In this document: in pieces, positions 7,532 through 15,106 of the stretch
Layout: each line of letters begins with the position of its first letter
Position numbering within the stretch: the stretch's first letter is position 1
Notes under the pieces: model-generated
Database searches by the model: none
What the model saw: only the letters and a program-made list of their open reading frames with translations
Told to the model about the DNA's origin: nothing
Assembly (NCBI RefSeq): GCF_008039615.1
Contig: NZ_VDUZ01000013.1
Location: 1-64,000 of the forward strand
Source of the DNA: Vineibacter terrae
GTDB lineage: Bacteria > Pseudomonadota > Alphaproteobacteria > Reyranellales > Reyranellaceae
Length of the DNA stretch: 64,000 nt
Direction: 5' to 3'
Translations under genes and position numbers: made by a program

Positions 7532-7768
7532 GTGACGGCAAGCATGCTGGGGGAAACCCGACTTCTGGAGTACTTCAAGTCGGAGCGAGATCGACTGCTG
7601 TGGCACTTCGCGAGCGGCAACCTGCCGCCCGAACGTGAGGAAGTCGAGTATCTCGCCACGATCCAGGTAGCCATTCAGGCGGTTGAAGGCCTCATTGCAG
7701 ATGGCGGCTTGCGCGAGATTGGCGGCGAGAAGCCTACCGCGCCGTTCATGAGCACAGGGAAAGATTGA
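7532..7768 (+). CDS. Small hypothetical protein (78 aa)
   Basis: The GTG start at 7532 follows a strong GGAGGGGGAAG site; an ATG five codons in is the alternative. The product is helical, ending in a short Gly-rich tail, with no recognised motif. It is the last + strand gene before the leftward head/packaging block, with which it converges (next gene ends at 7833). Confidence 0.55.
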   Translation: MTASMLGETRLLEYFKSERDRLLWHFASGNLPPEREEVEYLATIQVAIQAVEGLIADGGLREIGGEKPTAPFMSTGKD

Positions 7769-7832
7769 GCAGGGGCGCGCGGGCGAGCCGGCAGAGGTCA
7801 ACGTTCTGGGCTGACGACGAAGGTTGGGGCGT

Positions 7833-8123
7833 TCACTCGCCGTGTGCGCCGCCGAGAGCCCGATAGGCCGCCAGCGCCTTGACGACGAGCGTCGCCGGCA
7901 GCTCCCTGTTGCAGAAGTTGACGCCGCGGCGGGCGCCCGAATCGACCGCGTCCAGCTTCGGCGCCCAGACCTTGAGCCTACCGCCCGGCTGCCGCACCAG
8001 CGCGCAGCCATACAGCTCCACCTCAGACGTCTTGCAGTCGAACCATGCCAAGACGCTGTCGCCGCTCTTGTTGGGCTTCGGCGTCAGCACGAGGGACAGA
8101 CCCGTCACCGCGATGTCGTCCAT
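7833..8123 (-). CDS. Small conserved phage-type protein (96 aa)
   Basis: It opens MDDIAVTGLSLVLTPKP, then alternates strands (VLAWFDCKTSEVELYGCALV) before a C-terminal helix. This beta-then-helix layout is reminiscent of SpoVG-like single-domain proteins seen in alphaproteobacterial phages, but the match is weak. A good GGAGACGATCA site precedes the ATG. It lies 12 bp after terL and is the last gene of the leftward operon. Confidence 0.55.
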   Translation of the reverse strand: MDDIAVTGLSLVLTPKPNKSGDSVLAWFDCKTSEVELYGCALVRQPGGRLKVWAPKLDAVDSGARRGVNFCNRELPATLVVKALAAYRALGGAHGE

Positions 8124-8135
8124 TGATCGTCTCCT

Positions 8136-9836
8136 TCAAACAATGAGCAGCCCTTCGGGTCGCTCGTCGCTGTCATAGACCGAACGGCTGTTGCCGCCGG
8201 CCGTCGCGCCCCCGATCGCCATGATCGTGGCGTCGATTCCGTCGATCTTCTTCGGTGAGTCCTTGTGTTCCTTCTTCGGCAAAATGGTGCCGTTGACGCG
8301 CCGGTCGACGACGCAGTTCGATGCCATCCACGTCAGGACGGGATTGCCGTCGTGGCGGAACTTCCGGATCTCGACCAGCGCCTCCAGCATCTTGGCCGGC
8401 TCCGAATACGTGTCGGGCTTCTTGTGGATGATCTCGACCGGGAGGCCGTCGCCGAGCAGGCTGGCCGCGATCTGGGCGGAGCCGTAGTGCTCGATCCTGA
8501 TCTTCTCGACCTGGTGCTGGTCGCACAGGGCCCGGATTTCCTCCTCGATCCTGCCGTGGTCGATGAAGTCGCCTTCGGTCGTCGTGATGAAGCCCTCGTC
8601 GGCCCAAACCCGGTAGTGCGTGGTGGTCCGGTGGGCACAGACGTCGACCAGCAGCTCCGGCAGGAAGAATTTCGAGAAGGCGTGGAAGATGCCGTCGCGC
8701 TCGAAGACGATGACCACCGCGGCGACGTCGTTGGTGTCGGCGAGATCGACGCCGATCCATGCCGGCTCCGTCGTGAAGTCCTCGATCCGCAGCTCGGCGT
8801 CGCCGCAGGCCTTCCATTGCTCCATCGACAGCCAGGCCGCCGCGGCGTTCTGCCAGACATTGACGCGCTTCGTCTTGAACTCGCCCGCGCTGGCCGGCGA
8901 GTTGCGCGCCTGCTTGGCGTAGCTCCGCATCTTGTCGATGGCGACGCTGACGCCGAGGTTCGGATTCGCCTTCGGCCACACCCGCTCATCGAAGGGATCG
9001 TCGCCCTCGTCGAGGGTGTAGATGACACCGAAATAGGTATCGTCCTCGAGTACCTGCTCCAGGATCTTGGTGACGTAACTGCGCTGCTCATAGCAAACGC
9101 CCTGGGTGTTGTAGCCCGCCGTCGTAATGTACCAGCCCAGCGGGTTGCGCCGCGCGCCGGTCGCCGAGCGCAGGACATCGTAGAGGGAGCGGTCCTTGTG
9201 GGCGTGGAGCTCGTCGATCACGGTCAGGTGCGGGTTGAGACCGTCCTGCGTCGATGACTTCGCGTTGATGGGCTGGATGCTGCCGCCGCTGGCGCCGCAG
9301 ACGATGGAGTTGGCCATCACCTCCAGGGCGAACGTCTCGCAGAGGTCCGGTGTCAGCTTCGCCATCTTCGATGCGACGTCGAAGACGATGCGGGCCTGGC
9401 TGCCGCTGGTCGCCGCGGTTTTCACCTGCGGGCCGACCTCGCCCTCACAGGTCAGGCAGTACAGGGCGACGCCGCTGGTCAGCGCGCTCTTGGCGTTCTT
9501 GCGCGCGACCTCTGTATAGGCTTGCTCGAACCGCCGGCCGCCGTCGCTACGGCGGCGCCAGCCGAACACCGTGGCGAGCAACCAGACCTGCCATGGTTCC
9601 AACGTGATCGTCGGCGTCGACCACCGGCCCTCGACATGCGGCAGCTTCTCGATGAAGTCACAGACGTTGCCGGCGTGCCATGGATCGAACCGATAGGGCC
9701 ATGCCGGATCGGTCCGGGCCCGGTCGAGGTCGCGCAGGTGGCGAGCACAGGCCAGCTTGACCCATCGGCAGGCCGCCACCTTGCCGCTGCCGACGTCCCG
9801 GCAGTACCGCAGCGCGATGGCCGCATAGTCACGCAT
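8136..9836 (-). CDS. terL: Terminase large subunit (HK97/Terminase_1 type)
   Basis: The 566-residue packaging motor cuts and pumps DNA into the prohead at the portal. The N-terminal ATPase has a Walker A-like VARKNAKSALTS (about 110-121) and Walker B LTVIDELHAH (about 204-213). The C-terminal nuclease half contains WIGVDLADTND and a final Asp in IDGIDATIM. The start at 9836 is preferred because ATGCGTGA overlaps the terS stop by 8 bp. The protein is full length and undamaged. With its own TerS, portal and capsid, the element should package its own DNA rather than redirect a helper's terminase. Confidence 0.93.
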   Translation of the reverse strand: MRDYAAIALRYCRDVGSGKVAACRWVKLACARHLRDLDRARTDPAWPYRFDPWHAGNVCDFIEKLPHVEGRWSTPTITLEPWQVWLLATVFGWRRRSDGGRRFEQAYTEVARKNAKSALTSGVALYCLTCEGEVGPQVKTAATSGSQARIVFDVASKMAKLTPDLCETFALEVMANSIVCGASGGSIQPINAKSSTQDGLNPHLTVIDELHAHKDRSLYDVLRSATGARRNPLGWYITTAGYNTQGVCYEQRSYVTKILEQVLEDDTYFGVIYTLDEGDDPFDERVWPKANPNLGVSVAIDKMRSYAKQARNSPASAGEFKTKRVNVWQNAAAAWLSMEQWKACGDAELRIEDFTTEPAWIGVDLADTNDVAAVVIVFERDGIFHAFSKFFLPELLVDVCAHRTTTHYRVWADEGFITTTEGDFIDHGRIEEEIRALCDQHQVEKIRIEHYGSAQIAASLLGDGLPVEIIHKKPDTYSEPAKMLEALVEIRKFRHDGNPVLTWMASNCVVDRRVNGTILPKKEHKDSPKKIDGIDATIMAIGGATAGGNSRSVYDSDERPEGLLIV

Positions 9837-10254
9837 CCCGGCCCCCGGTTGCTGGCGGCTTCGGCGCATTCGCAGCGAACCGGCTCACCTTGCCACCGGC
9901 CGGCGTGCGGCCGATCTGGCTGGCTGGGGTGTCGAAGAACTCCGCGGCGAGGATCCGGAAAGCGGTGATCTGCGCCACCGGCGGCGTGTTCTTCTTGCGG
10001 TACTGCTCGATGAGCGCCGCCTCGATGGAACAGTACTGCGCCAGCGCGGCCTCACACCCGACGATGCTCTGGCCGCGCGCCGCGTAGATCGCGACCTTCT
10101 CGGCCCACAGCTTGGCCGCCCGGCCGCGCAGCCAGGCCGGCTTCACGACATCCCCGGCGACGGGCGCCACGATCGCCTCCCGCCGGCGGCCCGGCTCATC
10201 GGTTCCGGAGATCAGCTTCAGGGCGGGCGGTTTGCCTTTGGGGCCTGGTCGCAT
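9829..10254 (-). CDS. terS: Terminase small subunit (P27 family-like)
   Basis: The 141-residue protein begins MRPGPKGKPPALKLISGTDE, the G-x-K-x-x-P leader typical of P27-type small terminases. A helical DNA-binding and oligomerisation region ends in a basic, Pro-rich tail. TerS recognises the pac/cos site and loads TerL. It is immediately upstream of terL with an 8-bp overlap and 2 bp after the HNH stop, the usual HNH-terS-terL order of HK97-like phages. Confidence 0.85.
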   Translation of the reverse strand: MRPGPKGKPPALKLISGTDEPGRRREAIVAPVAGDVVKPAWLRGRAAKLWAEKVAIYAARGQSIVGCEAALAQYCSIEAALIEQYRKKNTPPVAQITAFRILAAEFFDTPASQIGRTPAGGKVSRFAANAPKPPATGGRDA

Positions 10255-10256
10255 CG

Positions 10257-10691
10257 TCAGGACTTCCCTGGAATTTTAATGTGCGTCGCCAAAAATTCGA
10301 CGCCCCCGCCGGTCCCGCCCCCAGGCTGGAAAGTCTGCGAGGCCCCCGGGGTCGCGCGCCGCTCGGCCGACTGCTTGCGGCTGGCGTGGCAGGGCGACGA
10401 CGCCATCGGCTGCCAATTGGCGCGGTTCCAGAAAAGCCGCTGGTCGCCGCGGTGCGGGATGATGTGGTCGACCATGTCGGCCAGCCGCCCGCAGCCGCAG
10501 ACGCAATGCCTGTTCTCCGGGCGGGCAAGGAACGCCTTGCTCTCCCGCTGCCACTTCGAGTCGTAGCCACGGGCCCGCGCGCCGGGACGACGGCGGTCGG
10601 CTGCCGCCTTCCTGGCACGCTGGCACGGACACATCTCGCCCGCGGCGATGGTGTAGCCACAGCCGCAGGCACGGGGCGGGCGCATCGGCAT
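10257..10691 (-). CDS. HNH endonuclease (packaging-associated)
   Basis: A 144-residue protein with HCVCGCGRLADMVDHIIPH followed by NWQPM and CHASRK, the HNH core with extra metal-binding Cys pairs. Two further Cys clusters (CGCG and CPC near residues 10-23) precede a basic stretch. HNH proteins encoded next to terS/terL in HK97-type phages assist terminase cleavage at cos sites. The position directly upstream of terS fits that role. Confidence 0.88.
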   Translation of the reverse strand: MPMRPPRACGCGYTIAAGEMCPCQRARKAAADRRRPGARARGYDSKWQRESKAFLARPENRHCVCGCGRLADMVDHIIPHRGDQRLFWNRANWQPMASSPCHASRKQSAERRATPGASQTFQPGGGTGGGVEFLATHIKIPGKS

Positions 10692-10701
10692 CGCGGGCGC
10701 C

Positions 10702-10902
10702 TTACGGGCCGCTGGCGATCTTCAGGACGCCGGCGTCATTCCACAGCGTGACGCCGTCGCCAGGATCGGAGGTCGGCAGGGCGCCGAGGTCGGCACCGCC
10801 GACGATCAAGCTGCCGCCGGCCTCGACCGTGATCTTGCCGCCGTCGGCGACAACGACCTCGTCGCCGTCCTGCTTGTGATAGACCTTGGTGTTGTAGGAC
10901 AT
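10702..10902 (-). CDS. Small head-associated or fibre-like protein
   Basis: The product (66 aa) is a strand-rich repeat-like sequence (GDEVVVADGGKITVEAGGSL, then IVGG), reminiscent of short beta-repeat stems of phage head fibres. The start is set at the ATG at 10902 because GGAGGG lies 7 bp upstream. A longer reading would use an ATG before that ribosome site. It sits between the capsid-proximal gene and HNH, so a virion-surface role is likely but not proven. Confidence 0.55.
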   Translation of the reverse strand: MSYNTKVYHKQDGDEVVVADGGKITVEAGGSLIVGGADLGALPTSDPGDGVTLWNDAGVLKIASGP

Positions 10903-10913
10903 GTCGCCCTCCA

Positions 10914-11345
10914 TCACGCTGGCGGGTTCGGCGTCGGCACGCTCGCGGGATGGCCGAGCAGCCAGCAGCCGGCGAGGAAGATGTTGCCGCTGTTGTTGCC
11001 GCTGGGCGTGATCGTGACGCGGCAGTAGCGCTTCGGCCCGACGTACCCGATCTTTCGGACCTCGTTGTCGTCGTCGGCCGCCGTGAAGCCGGCCTGCGCC
11101 TCGGTGCCCAGCAGGTAGGCGTCATCGACCGCAGCGTGGTCGGAGAGGTTGGCCGCATCGCCATCCTCGAATAGCACCGCGAACGTCGCATCGGCGTCGG
11201 TGTTGGCACCGATGAGGATGACGAACTCGCAGGAACCATGGCCCAGCGTGTCGACGATCTGCGACACGTACGGCGTGTTGTCGGTGCCGGCGGCGACGGG
11301 CGACAGCCCGCGCTTGATGTTGATGTTGTTGTGCAGGTCACGCAT
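10914..11345 (-). CDS. Probable head decoration or head-associated protein
   Basis: A 143-residue, beta-rich protein without cysteine motifs or signal sequence. It contains NTPYVSQIVDTLGHGSCEFV and a C-terminal ITPSGNNSGNIFLAGCWLLGHP. From memory, proteins of this appearance follow the capsid gene in HK97-like alphaproteobacterial prophages. It starts 12 bp after the capsid stop, with GGAGATCACCCC upstream. Decoration of the capsid lattice is the natural guess. A head-completion role cannot be excluded. Confidence 0.55.
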   Translation of the reverse strand: MRDLHNNINIKRGLSPVAAGTDNTPYVSQIVDTLGHGSCEFVILIGANTDADATFAVLFEDGDAANLSDHAAVDDAYLLGTEAQAGFTAADDDNEVRKIGYVGPKRYCRVTITPSGNNSGNIFLAGCWLLGHPASVPTPNPPA

Positions 11346-11357
11346 GGGGTGATCTCC

Positions 11358-12515
11358 TCAGGAGGTTCCGACCTTGAGCTTGCGCAGCGCCTCGGCCTTG
11401 CCGACGCCGGCACCGACACGACGACGACCGTGGAAGCGGGTCATGCCGTTCGTGGCCTGGCTGTAGGGGTCGCGCAGGATCGACATGCTGATCCGGTCGA
11501 AGATGCGGTATCCACGGGCGAAGTCGCCGAACACGATCGGGAAGGCGCCGCCGCTGACGTCGGGCATGTCCGGCGCCTCCAGCACCGGGCGGCCCAGGAT
11601 CGTGGTCGTCACCTGGCCCGCCAGGCCCGCGGTCAGGACGAGGTAGTTGCCGTTGCCATCCTTCAGCTTGCGGATGGTGCCGAGCGTGGTGCTGTTCATC
11701 ATCCACACCGCCTGCGCCCGGTACGGCGTCGGCAGGGCATGGAAGACATCGATGAGGCCGTCGGCCGTGATCTTCGATGCGTCGCCGCTGGCCGTGTAGC
11801 TGAGGTCAGCATTCTGCATGAAGCCGGGCGGGATCAGCGGCCCGGCGCCGTTGACGAACGCCGTGCCCTCGGCGACGCCGAACTCCTCGGCAAACTCGAA
11901 GGCGAGCAGGCCCGGGATATCGAAGGCCGAGTCCTCGAGCATCGAGTTGCTGACGTCGACATACGCCGCGAACTCGCACACCGCGTATCGGGACTGCCCG
12001 AACGTCACGGTCGTCTGCGGCCGTGCCGCCGGTCCTTCGCCAACCCACTGACCGGTCATGCCGCCGGTGCGCTTCGGCCACAGGACGGCCGGCGCGCTGG
12101 TCGGGCGCACGGTGGCGACCTGGCGCACCGGCGACCACAGGACAACGTTGCGGTCCAGCTCGGTGACGAACTGATCGGGGGCGAGATAGCCGCCGGCGGT
12201 GTCATCCGACACCCGCAGCGACTTCGCCTCGTCCGGCGTCAGCACCTCACGGCCGCGACGGAGGAAGGCGTCGAAAGCCTTCGTCTCGATGGCGGTCTCC
12301 TCGTCGGACTTCTTGTCCGTGTTGGGCCGATTACGCTTCGCGATCTCCTCGTCGAGACGATCGCCGAGCTTCTTCATCTCGCTCTCGACGCCCGTGAACT
12401 TCTCGTTCAGCGTGGTCGTCAGCGACTCGATGGCCTTCACGGGATCCGGGTCGTCATCGGCCGCCTTGGTCTCCAGGACCGGCCAACCCGTCCAGGTGGA
12501 ACGCTCATGCTTCAT
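11358..12515 (-). CDS. HK97-type major capsid protein
   Basis: The 385-residue protein has an N-terminal helical scaffold-like delta domain (about 25-85, rich in Glu/Lys). The HK97 fold then starts near GGYLAPDQFVTELDRNVV and includes MTGQWVGEG, SMLEDSAFDI and the C-terminal FGDFARGYRIFDR, all family hallmarks. The delta domain is presumably removed by the adjacent protease during maturation. The ATG overlaps the protease stop (ATGA). It is intact, so the element should build its own shell. Confidence 0.92.
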   Translation of the reverse strand: MKHERSTWTGWPVLETKAADDDPDPVKAIESLTTTLNEKFTGVESEMKKLGDRLDEEIAKRNRPNTDKKSDEETAIETKAFDAFLRRGREVLTPDEAKSLRVSDDTAGGYLAPDQFVTELDRNVVLWSPVRQVATVRPTSAPAVLWPKRTGGMTGQWVGEGPAARPQTTVTFGQSRYAVCEFAAYVDVSNSMLEDSAFDIPGLLAFEFAEEFGVAEGTAFVNGAGPLIPPGFMQNADLSYTASGDASKITADGLIDVFHALPTPYRAQAVWMMNSTTLGTIRKLKDGNGNYLVLTAGLAGQVTTTILGRPVLEAPDMPDVSGGAFPIVFGDFARGYRIFDRISMSILRDPYSQATNGMTRFHGRRRVGAGVGKAEALRKLKVGTS

Positions 12516-13045
12516 GCTTTCAGCGCCTCCTCAGCGCGCTTGATGGCCGCAACGAGCGCCCGCGCGCGCTCGGGATCGTGGCCTTTGACGTTGGAGACGG
12601 TGGCGCGCGGGTGCATCGGAAAGGTCACGATCGAAATCTCGGGAAGGTCGACCTCCTCGAGGAAGCGGATGCCCTTGGGGCGATCGAACTTGTCCTTGAT
12701 GGTGCGGAAGCCGATCGACAGCCCGTCGAGGGCGCCGCGCTTCATCAGCACATGCGTCTCGCGGCCCTTCTCGGTCTCGAGGATGATCTGGCCTGTCGCG
12801 CGCAGCCCCTTGCGATCCTCGACCAGTTCCGTCCAGACCCCGATGGGCTGGCGGCTGTCGTGATCGCGCAGCATCTTCACTTTTCCGGCGGGGCGGCGCT
12901 GCAGGGATTTCGCGAAGGCGCCGGCGACGACGACGTCGCGGCCGAGATCCTCGGTGCCGAAGATGCTGGCGTAGCCGCTGAAGACGCCTTCATCGCTGAC
13001 ACCCTTCGTGTCGATCTCGAAGGCGAATCCATGGTCCGTCGTCAT
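12512..13045 (-). CDS. HK97-family prohead protease
   Basis: The 177-residue serine protease of the herpes/HK97 assemblin fold cleaves the capsid delta domain during head maturation. The sequence shows GVFSGYASIFGTEDLGRDVV, the catalytic-His region MLRDHDSRQPIG, and the catalytic-Ser region LDGLSIGFR. It lies between portal and capsid with ATGA-type overlaps at both ends, the canonical order. Confidence 0.92.
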   Translation of the reverse strand: MTTDHGFAFEIDTKGVSDEGVFSGYASIFGTEDLGRDVVVAGAFAKSLQRRPAGKVKMLRDHDSRQPIGVWTELVEDRKGLRATGQIILETEKGRETHVLMKRGALDGLSIGFRTIKDKFDRPKGIRFLEEVDLPEISIVTFPMHPRATVSNVKGHDPERARALVAAIKRAEEALKA

Positions 13046-14250
13046 GCTGCGATCCTCGGCTTGGCCTGCTGCGCCGGCGGCTTCTCGTTGCCCGGCGTCT
13101 CGGTGTTCATCGGCACGCGGTACTCGTCGCCGCCTTCGTATGGCGGCCGGTTCTCCAGCGCCCGGACCTCGTTGGGGTTCAAGATGCCGTTGGTGATCGC
13201 CTTCGCGTAGGCTTCGAAGCGCGCCGCGATCTCGGCCTTCACGAGCTCGTCGACAAGAAACTCAGGCACGTACTGTGCCTGGTCCTCGGCGGACAGCAGC
13301 CGCGACACCGCGCCCTGCCAGAGCTTCAACCGCGGCAGCAGCGTGAAGGACAGGAAGGCCTGCGCCATCTGCTCGCTGTTGCCCCAGGTCGCGCGGCCGA
13401 AATCCATCAGCAGCATCGGCGGGACGCCGAGGGCCCGGGCGATCTCGATGACCTGGAACGAGCGCAGCTCCATGAACTGGAGATCGACCGAGGTGAAGGT
13501 CAGCGGTTTGAAGTCGATGTCTTCCTCGAGGATGGCGGTGCCGCCGGCGTTGGAGCCGCCGTGCACCGCATGCCAGGAGTCCCGGAGACGATCGGCGGTT
13601 ACCTGCGACAGCCGATGCTTGACCTTCAGCACGCCCGATGGCCGACCGCCGTTACCAAACAGCCGGCCGGCGTGACGCTCCATGGCGATGCCGAGACCGA
13701 TGGCCTCGCGGGCCTGCCTTGCCGGCGACAGCTCGCCGAGGGTTGGCACGTGCAAGATATCGCGCCACGGATAAGTGCGCTGCGCGCCACCCTGGAGCGT
13801 GACCTCGTACTTCGGTTCGAGCGTTGCGTCGTCCTGCTTCACCACGACGGACTGTGGCGGCAACCGGATCAGCTCGATGATCTTTGCGCCGGCGCGGTTC
13901 GCCAAGGCATACGCCCCTTCGTGCGTGACGCAGTCCAGCTCCATCTGCATGAGGAAGTCGGCCGCCGAGGTCCAGGCGTTCGGGCGGTCGTGGATCAACC
14001 GGTAGAGCGGGTGATCGGTGGCGCGGTCCTTGCCGCCGTCGTCCCGGCGCCGATAGAGCAGGAAGGGAAGCGACCCCAGCACCTCGGAGCGGACCGCGGC
14101 GCCGCGGTAGAACGGCATGTGCCGCATCGCCACCGTGGGCGACACGGCGATATCCGCCGCCGTCCGGGACGCGACGTCGATCAGCGCTTCCCACGTCGAG
14201 TCGGACTTCCGCTCCGGGGCGCCGAACAGGCTTTTGATGCGCTTAAGCAC
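13042..14250 (-). CDS. HK97-family phage portal protein
   Basis: The 402-residue protein forms the dodecameric vertex channel through which TerL packages DNA and to which a tail attaches. Recognisable segments are LPFLLYRRRDDGGKDRATDH followed by PLYRLI, VLKVKHRLS, GGTAILEEDIDFKPL and GVPPMLLMDFGRATWGNSEQ. The length is normal for the family. It overlaps the upstream small gene by 8 bp and the protease by 4 bp. No head-tail connector of the usual gp6/gp7 types follows the capsid, so the tail-joining part is either unrecognised or borrowed. Confidence 0.93.
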   Translation of the reverse strand: MLKRIKSLFGAPERKSDSTWEALIDVASRTAADIAVSPTVAMRHMPFYRGAAVRSEVLGSLPFLLYRRRDDGGKDRATDHPLYRLIHDRPNAWTSAADFLMQMELDCVTHEGAYALANRAGAKIIELIRLPPQSVVVKQDDATLEPKYEVTLQGGAQRTYPWRDILHVPTLGELSPARQAREAIGLGIAMERHAGRLFGNGGRPSGVLKVKHRLSQVTADRLRDSWHAVHGGSNAGGTAILEEDIDFKPLTFTSVDLQFMELRSFQVIEIARALGVPPMLLMDFGRATWGNSEQMAQAFLSFTLLPRLKLWQGAVSRLLSAEDQAQYVPEFLVDELVKAEIAARFEAYAKAITNGILNPNEVRALENRPPYEGGDEYRVPMNTETPGNEKPPAQQAKPRIAA

Positions 14251-14545
14251 GCTGATCCACTCGTTCTGGAGACGACATCATCGCTGATTCGCCGCCGTCT
14301 GTATGTTCACGCGTGACAGAAGCGCGAAGAGTGTCGATGGCATAAGCCTCAAACGCGCGTCGGACGCTCTCGAAATCGGTCGACTCGGCAAGCGTGATAT
14401 AGCCCTCGGCGACTAGAAGCGCGGCAACATCGTCCTCGGGGAGCACCAGATCGAAGGTGCGCAGGCCCAGAAGGGCGCGGGCACGACACCGCCGCTGCCT
14501 GTCCGCCGCCTGCCGCCGCTGGCGTTGTCGGGCGGCGCGGCTCAT
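14243..14545 (-). CDS. Hypothetical protein upstream of portal (100 aa)
   Basis: The N-terminal 28 residues are strongly basic (many Arg, e.g. RQRRQAADRQRRCR). A helical body follows, ending in a polar tail. The stop overlaps the portal start by 8 bp and its own start overlaps the preceding gene by 4 bp, so it is part of the same translationally coupled operon. No family is recognised. A nucleic-acid contact through the Arg-rich end is possible. Confidence 0.6.
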   Translation of the reverse strand: MSRAARQRQRRQAADRQRRCRARALLGLRTFDLVLPEDDVAALLVAEGYITLAESTDFESVRRAFEAYAIDTLRASVTREHTDGGESAMMSSPERVDQRA

Positions 14546-14979
14546 GACGAACCCTCACGCCGGCGACGCAGGCGGGCTGCGTGTCGCGCGGCACGCTCTG
14601 TCTCGCCGAGGTCGGGAATGGGAATCCACGGCTGCAGGACCGGCAGACCGTGGCGGCGGCAAAAATCCGCGATGGCCCGTAGCGCGGCAGCACCAGCCTG
14701 GATGCGCTCGACGCCGCCCACGATGCCGGCGGCAGCCTCCGCGCGCAGCGGGGTCAACACGTCGATCAGGTCGACCGACCACGCCTCCCGGGCGTTCTTC
14801 AGGGTCCGCTGTGCCTCGGCCGCCCTCCGAGCCAGCCCGGCATCGTGTGGAGCAACGCGGGCGGCAGCTTCGGCCCGGGCCAAGGCAGCCTCGGCCACAC
14901 GCACGGCGGCGGGTGGTTCGAGGCCGGTCAGGCTGGCATCGACGACAGCCGTGCGGCGGTAGTGGGCAGGGCCGGTCAT
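14542..14979 (-). CDS. Hypothetical coiled-coil protein (145 aa)
   Basis: An Ala/Arg/Glu-rich helical protein with a probable coiled coil over residues 25-70, then LPVLQPWIPIPDLGETERAA and a basic tail. It opens the head operon just after the inverted-repeat region downstream of the helicase gene. It could be a scaffold-like or regulatory factor. I recognise no family. Confidence 0.55.
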   Translation of the reverse strand: MTGPAHYRRTAVVDASLTGLEPPAAVRVAEAALARAEAAARVAPHDAGLARRAAEAQRTLKNAREAWSVDLIDVLTPLRAEAAAGIVGGVERIQAGAAALRAIADFCRRHGLPVLQPWIPIPDLGETERAARHAARLRRRREGSS

Positions 14980-15010
14980 CGGGCGCGCCTCCAGAGCGCC
15001 GCCGTCGGGT

Positions 15011-15106
15011 CTGACACTTCTGACACGTCATCCGGTTGAACCGTACGTACGCGCATCACGCGCGCGCGCGGGACGTTGATAAAGGCGGAAGTGTCAGAAG
15101 TGTCAG
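15011..15106. repeat. Inverted repeat next to helicase gene; possible replication origin
   Basis: CTGACACTTCTGACAC (15011-15026) and its exact complement GTGTCAGAAGTGTCAG (15091-15106) form 16-bp arms around 64 bp. Each arm is itself a tandem of TGACAC half-sites. The spacer contains the palindrome CGTACGTACG (15042-15051) and a CG-alternating run. The right arm overlaps the helicase stop codon. In P4-like elements the origin and its iterons lie near the primase/helicase gene, so an origin is plausible. A structured transcript end is the alternative. Confidence 0.5.

Noticed and set aside
9830-9869. Longer terL start 11 codons upstream
   Set aside because: The ATG at 9836 overlaps the terS stop in the usual coupled arrangement; the longer start has no better ribosome site.
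11238-12863. 541-codon + strand open frame opposite the capsid and protease
   Set aside because: It is antisense to well-defined HK97 capsid and protease genes and has low-complexity Arg/Asp/Val composition.
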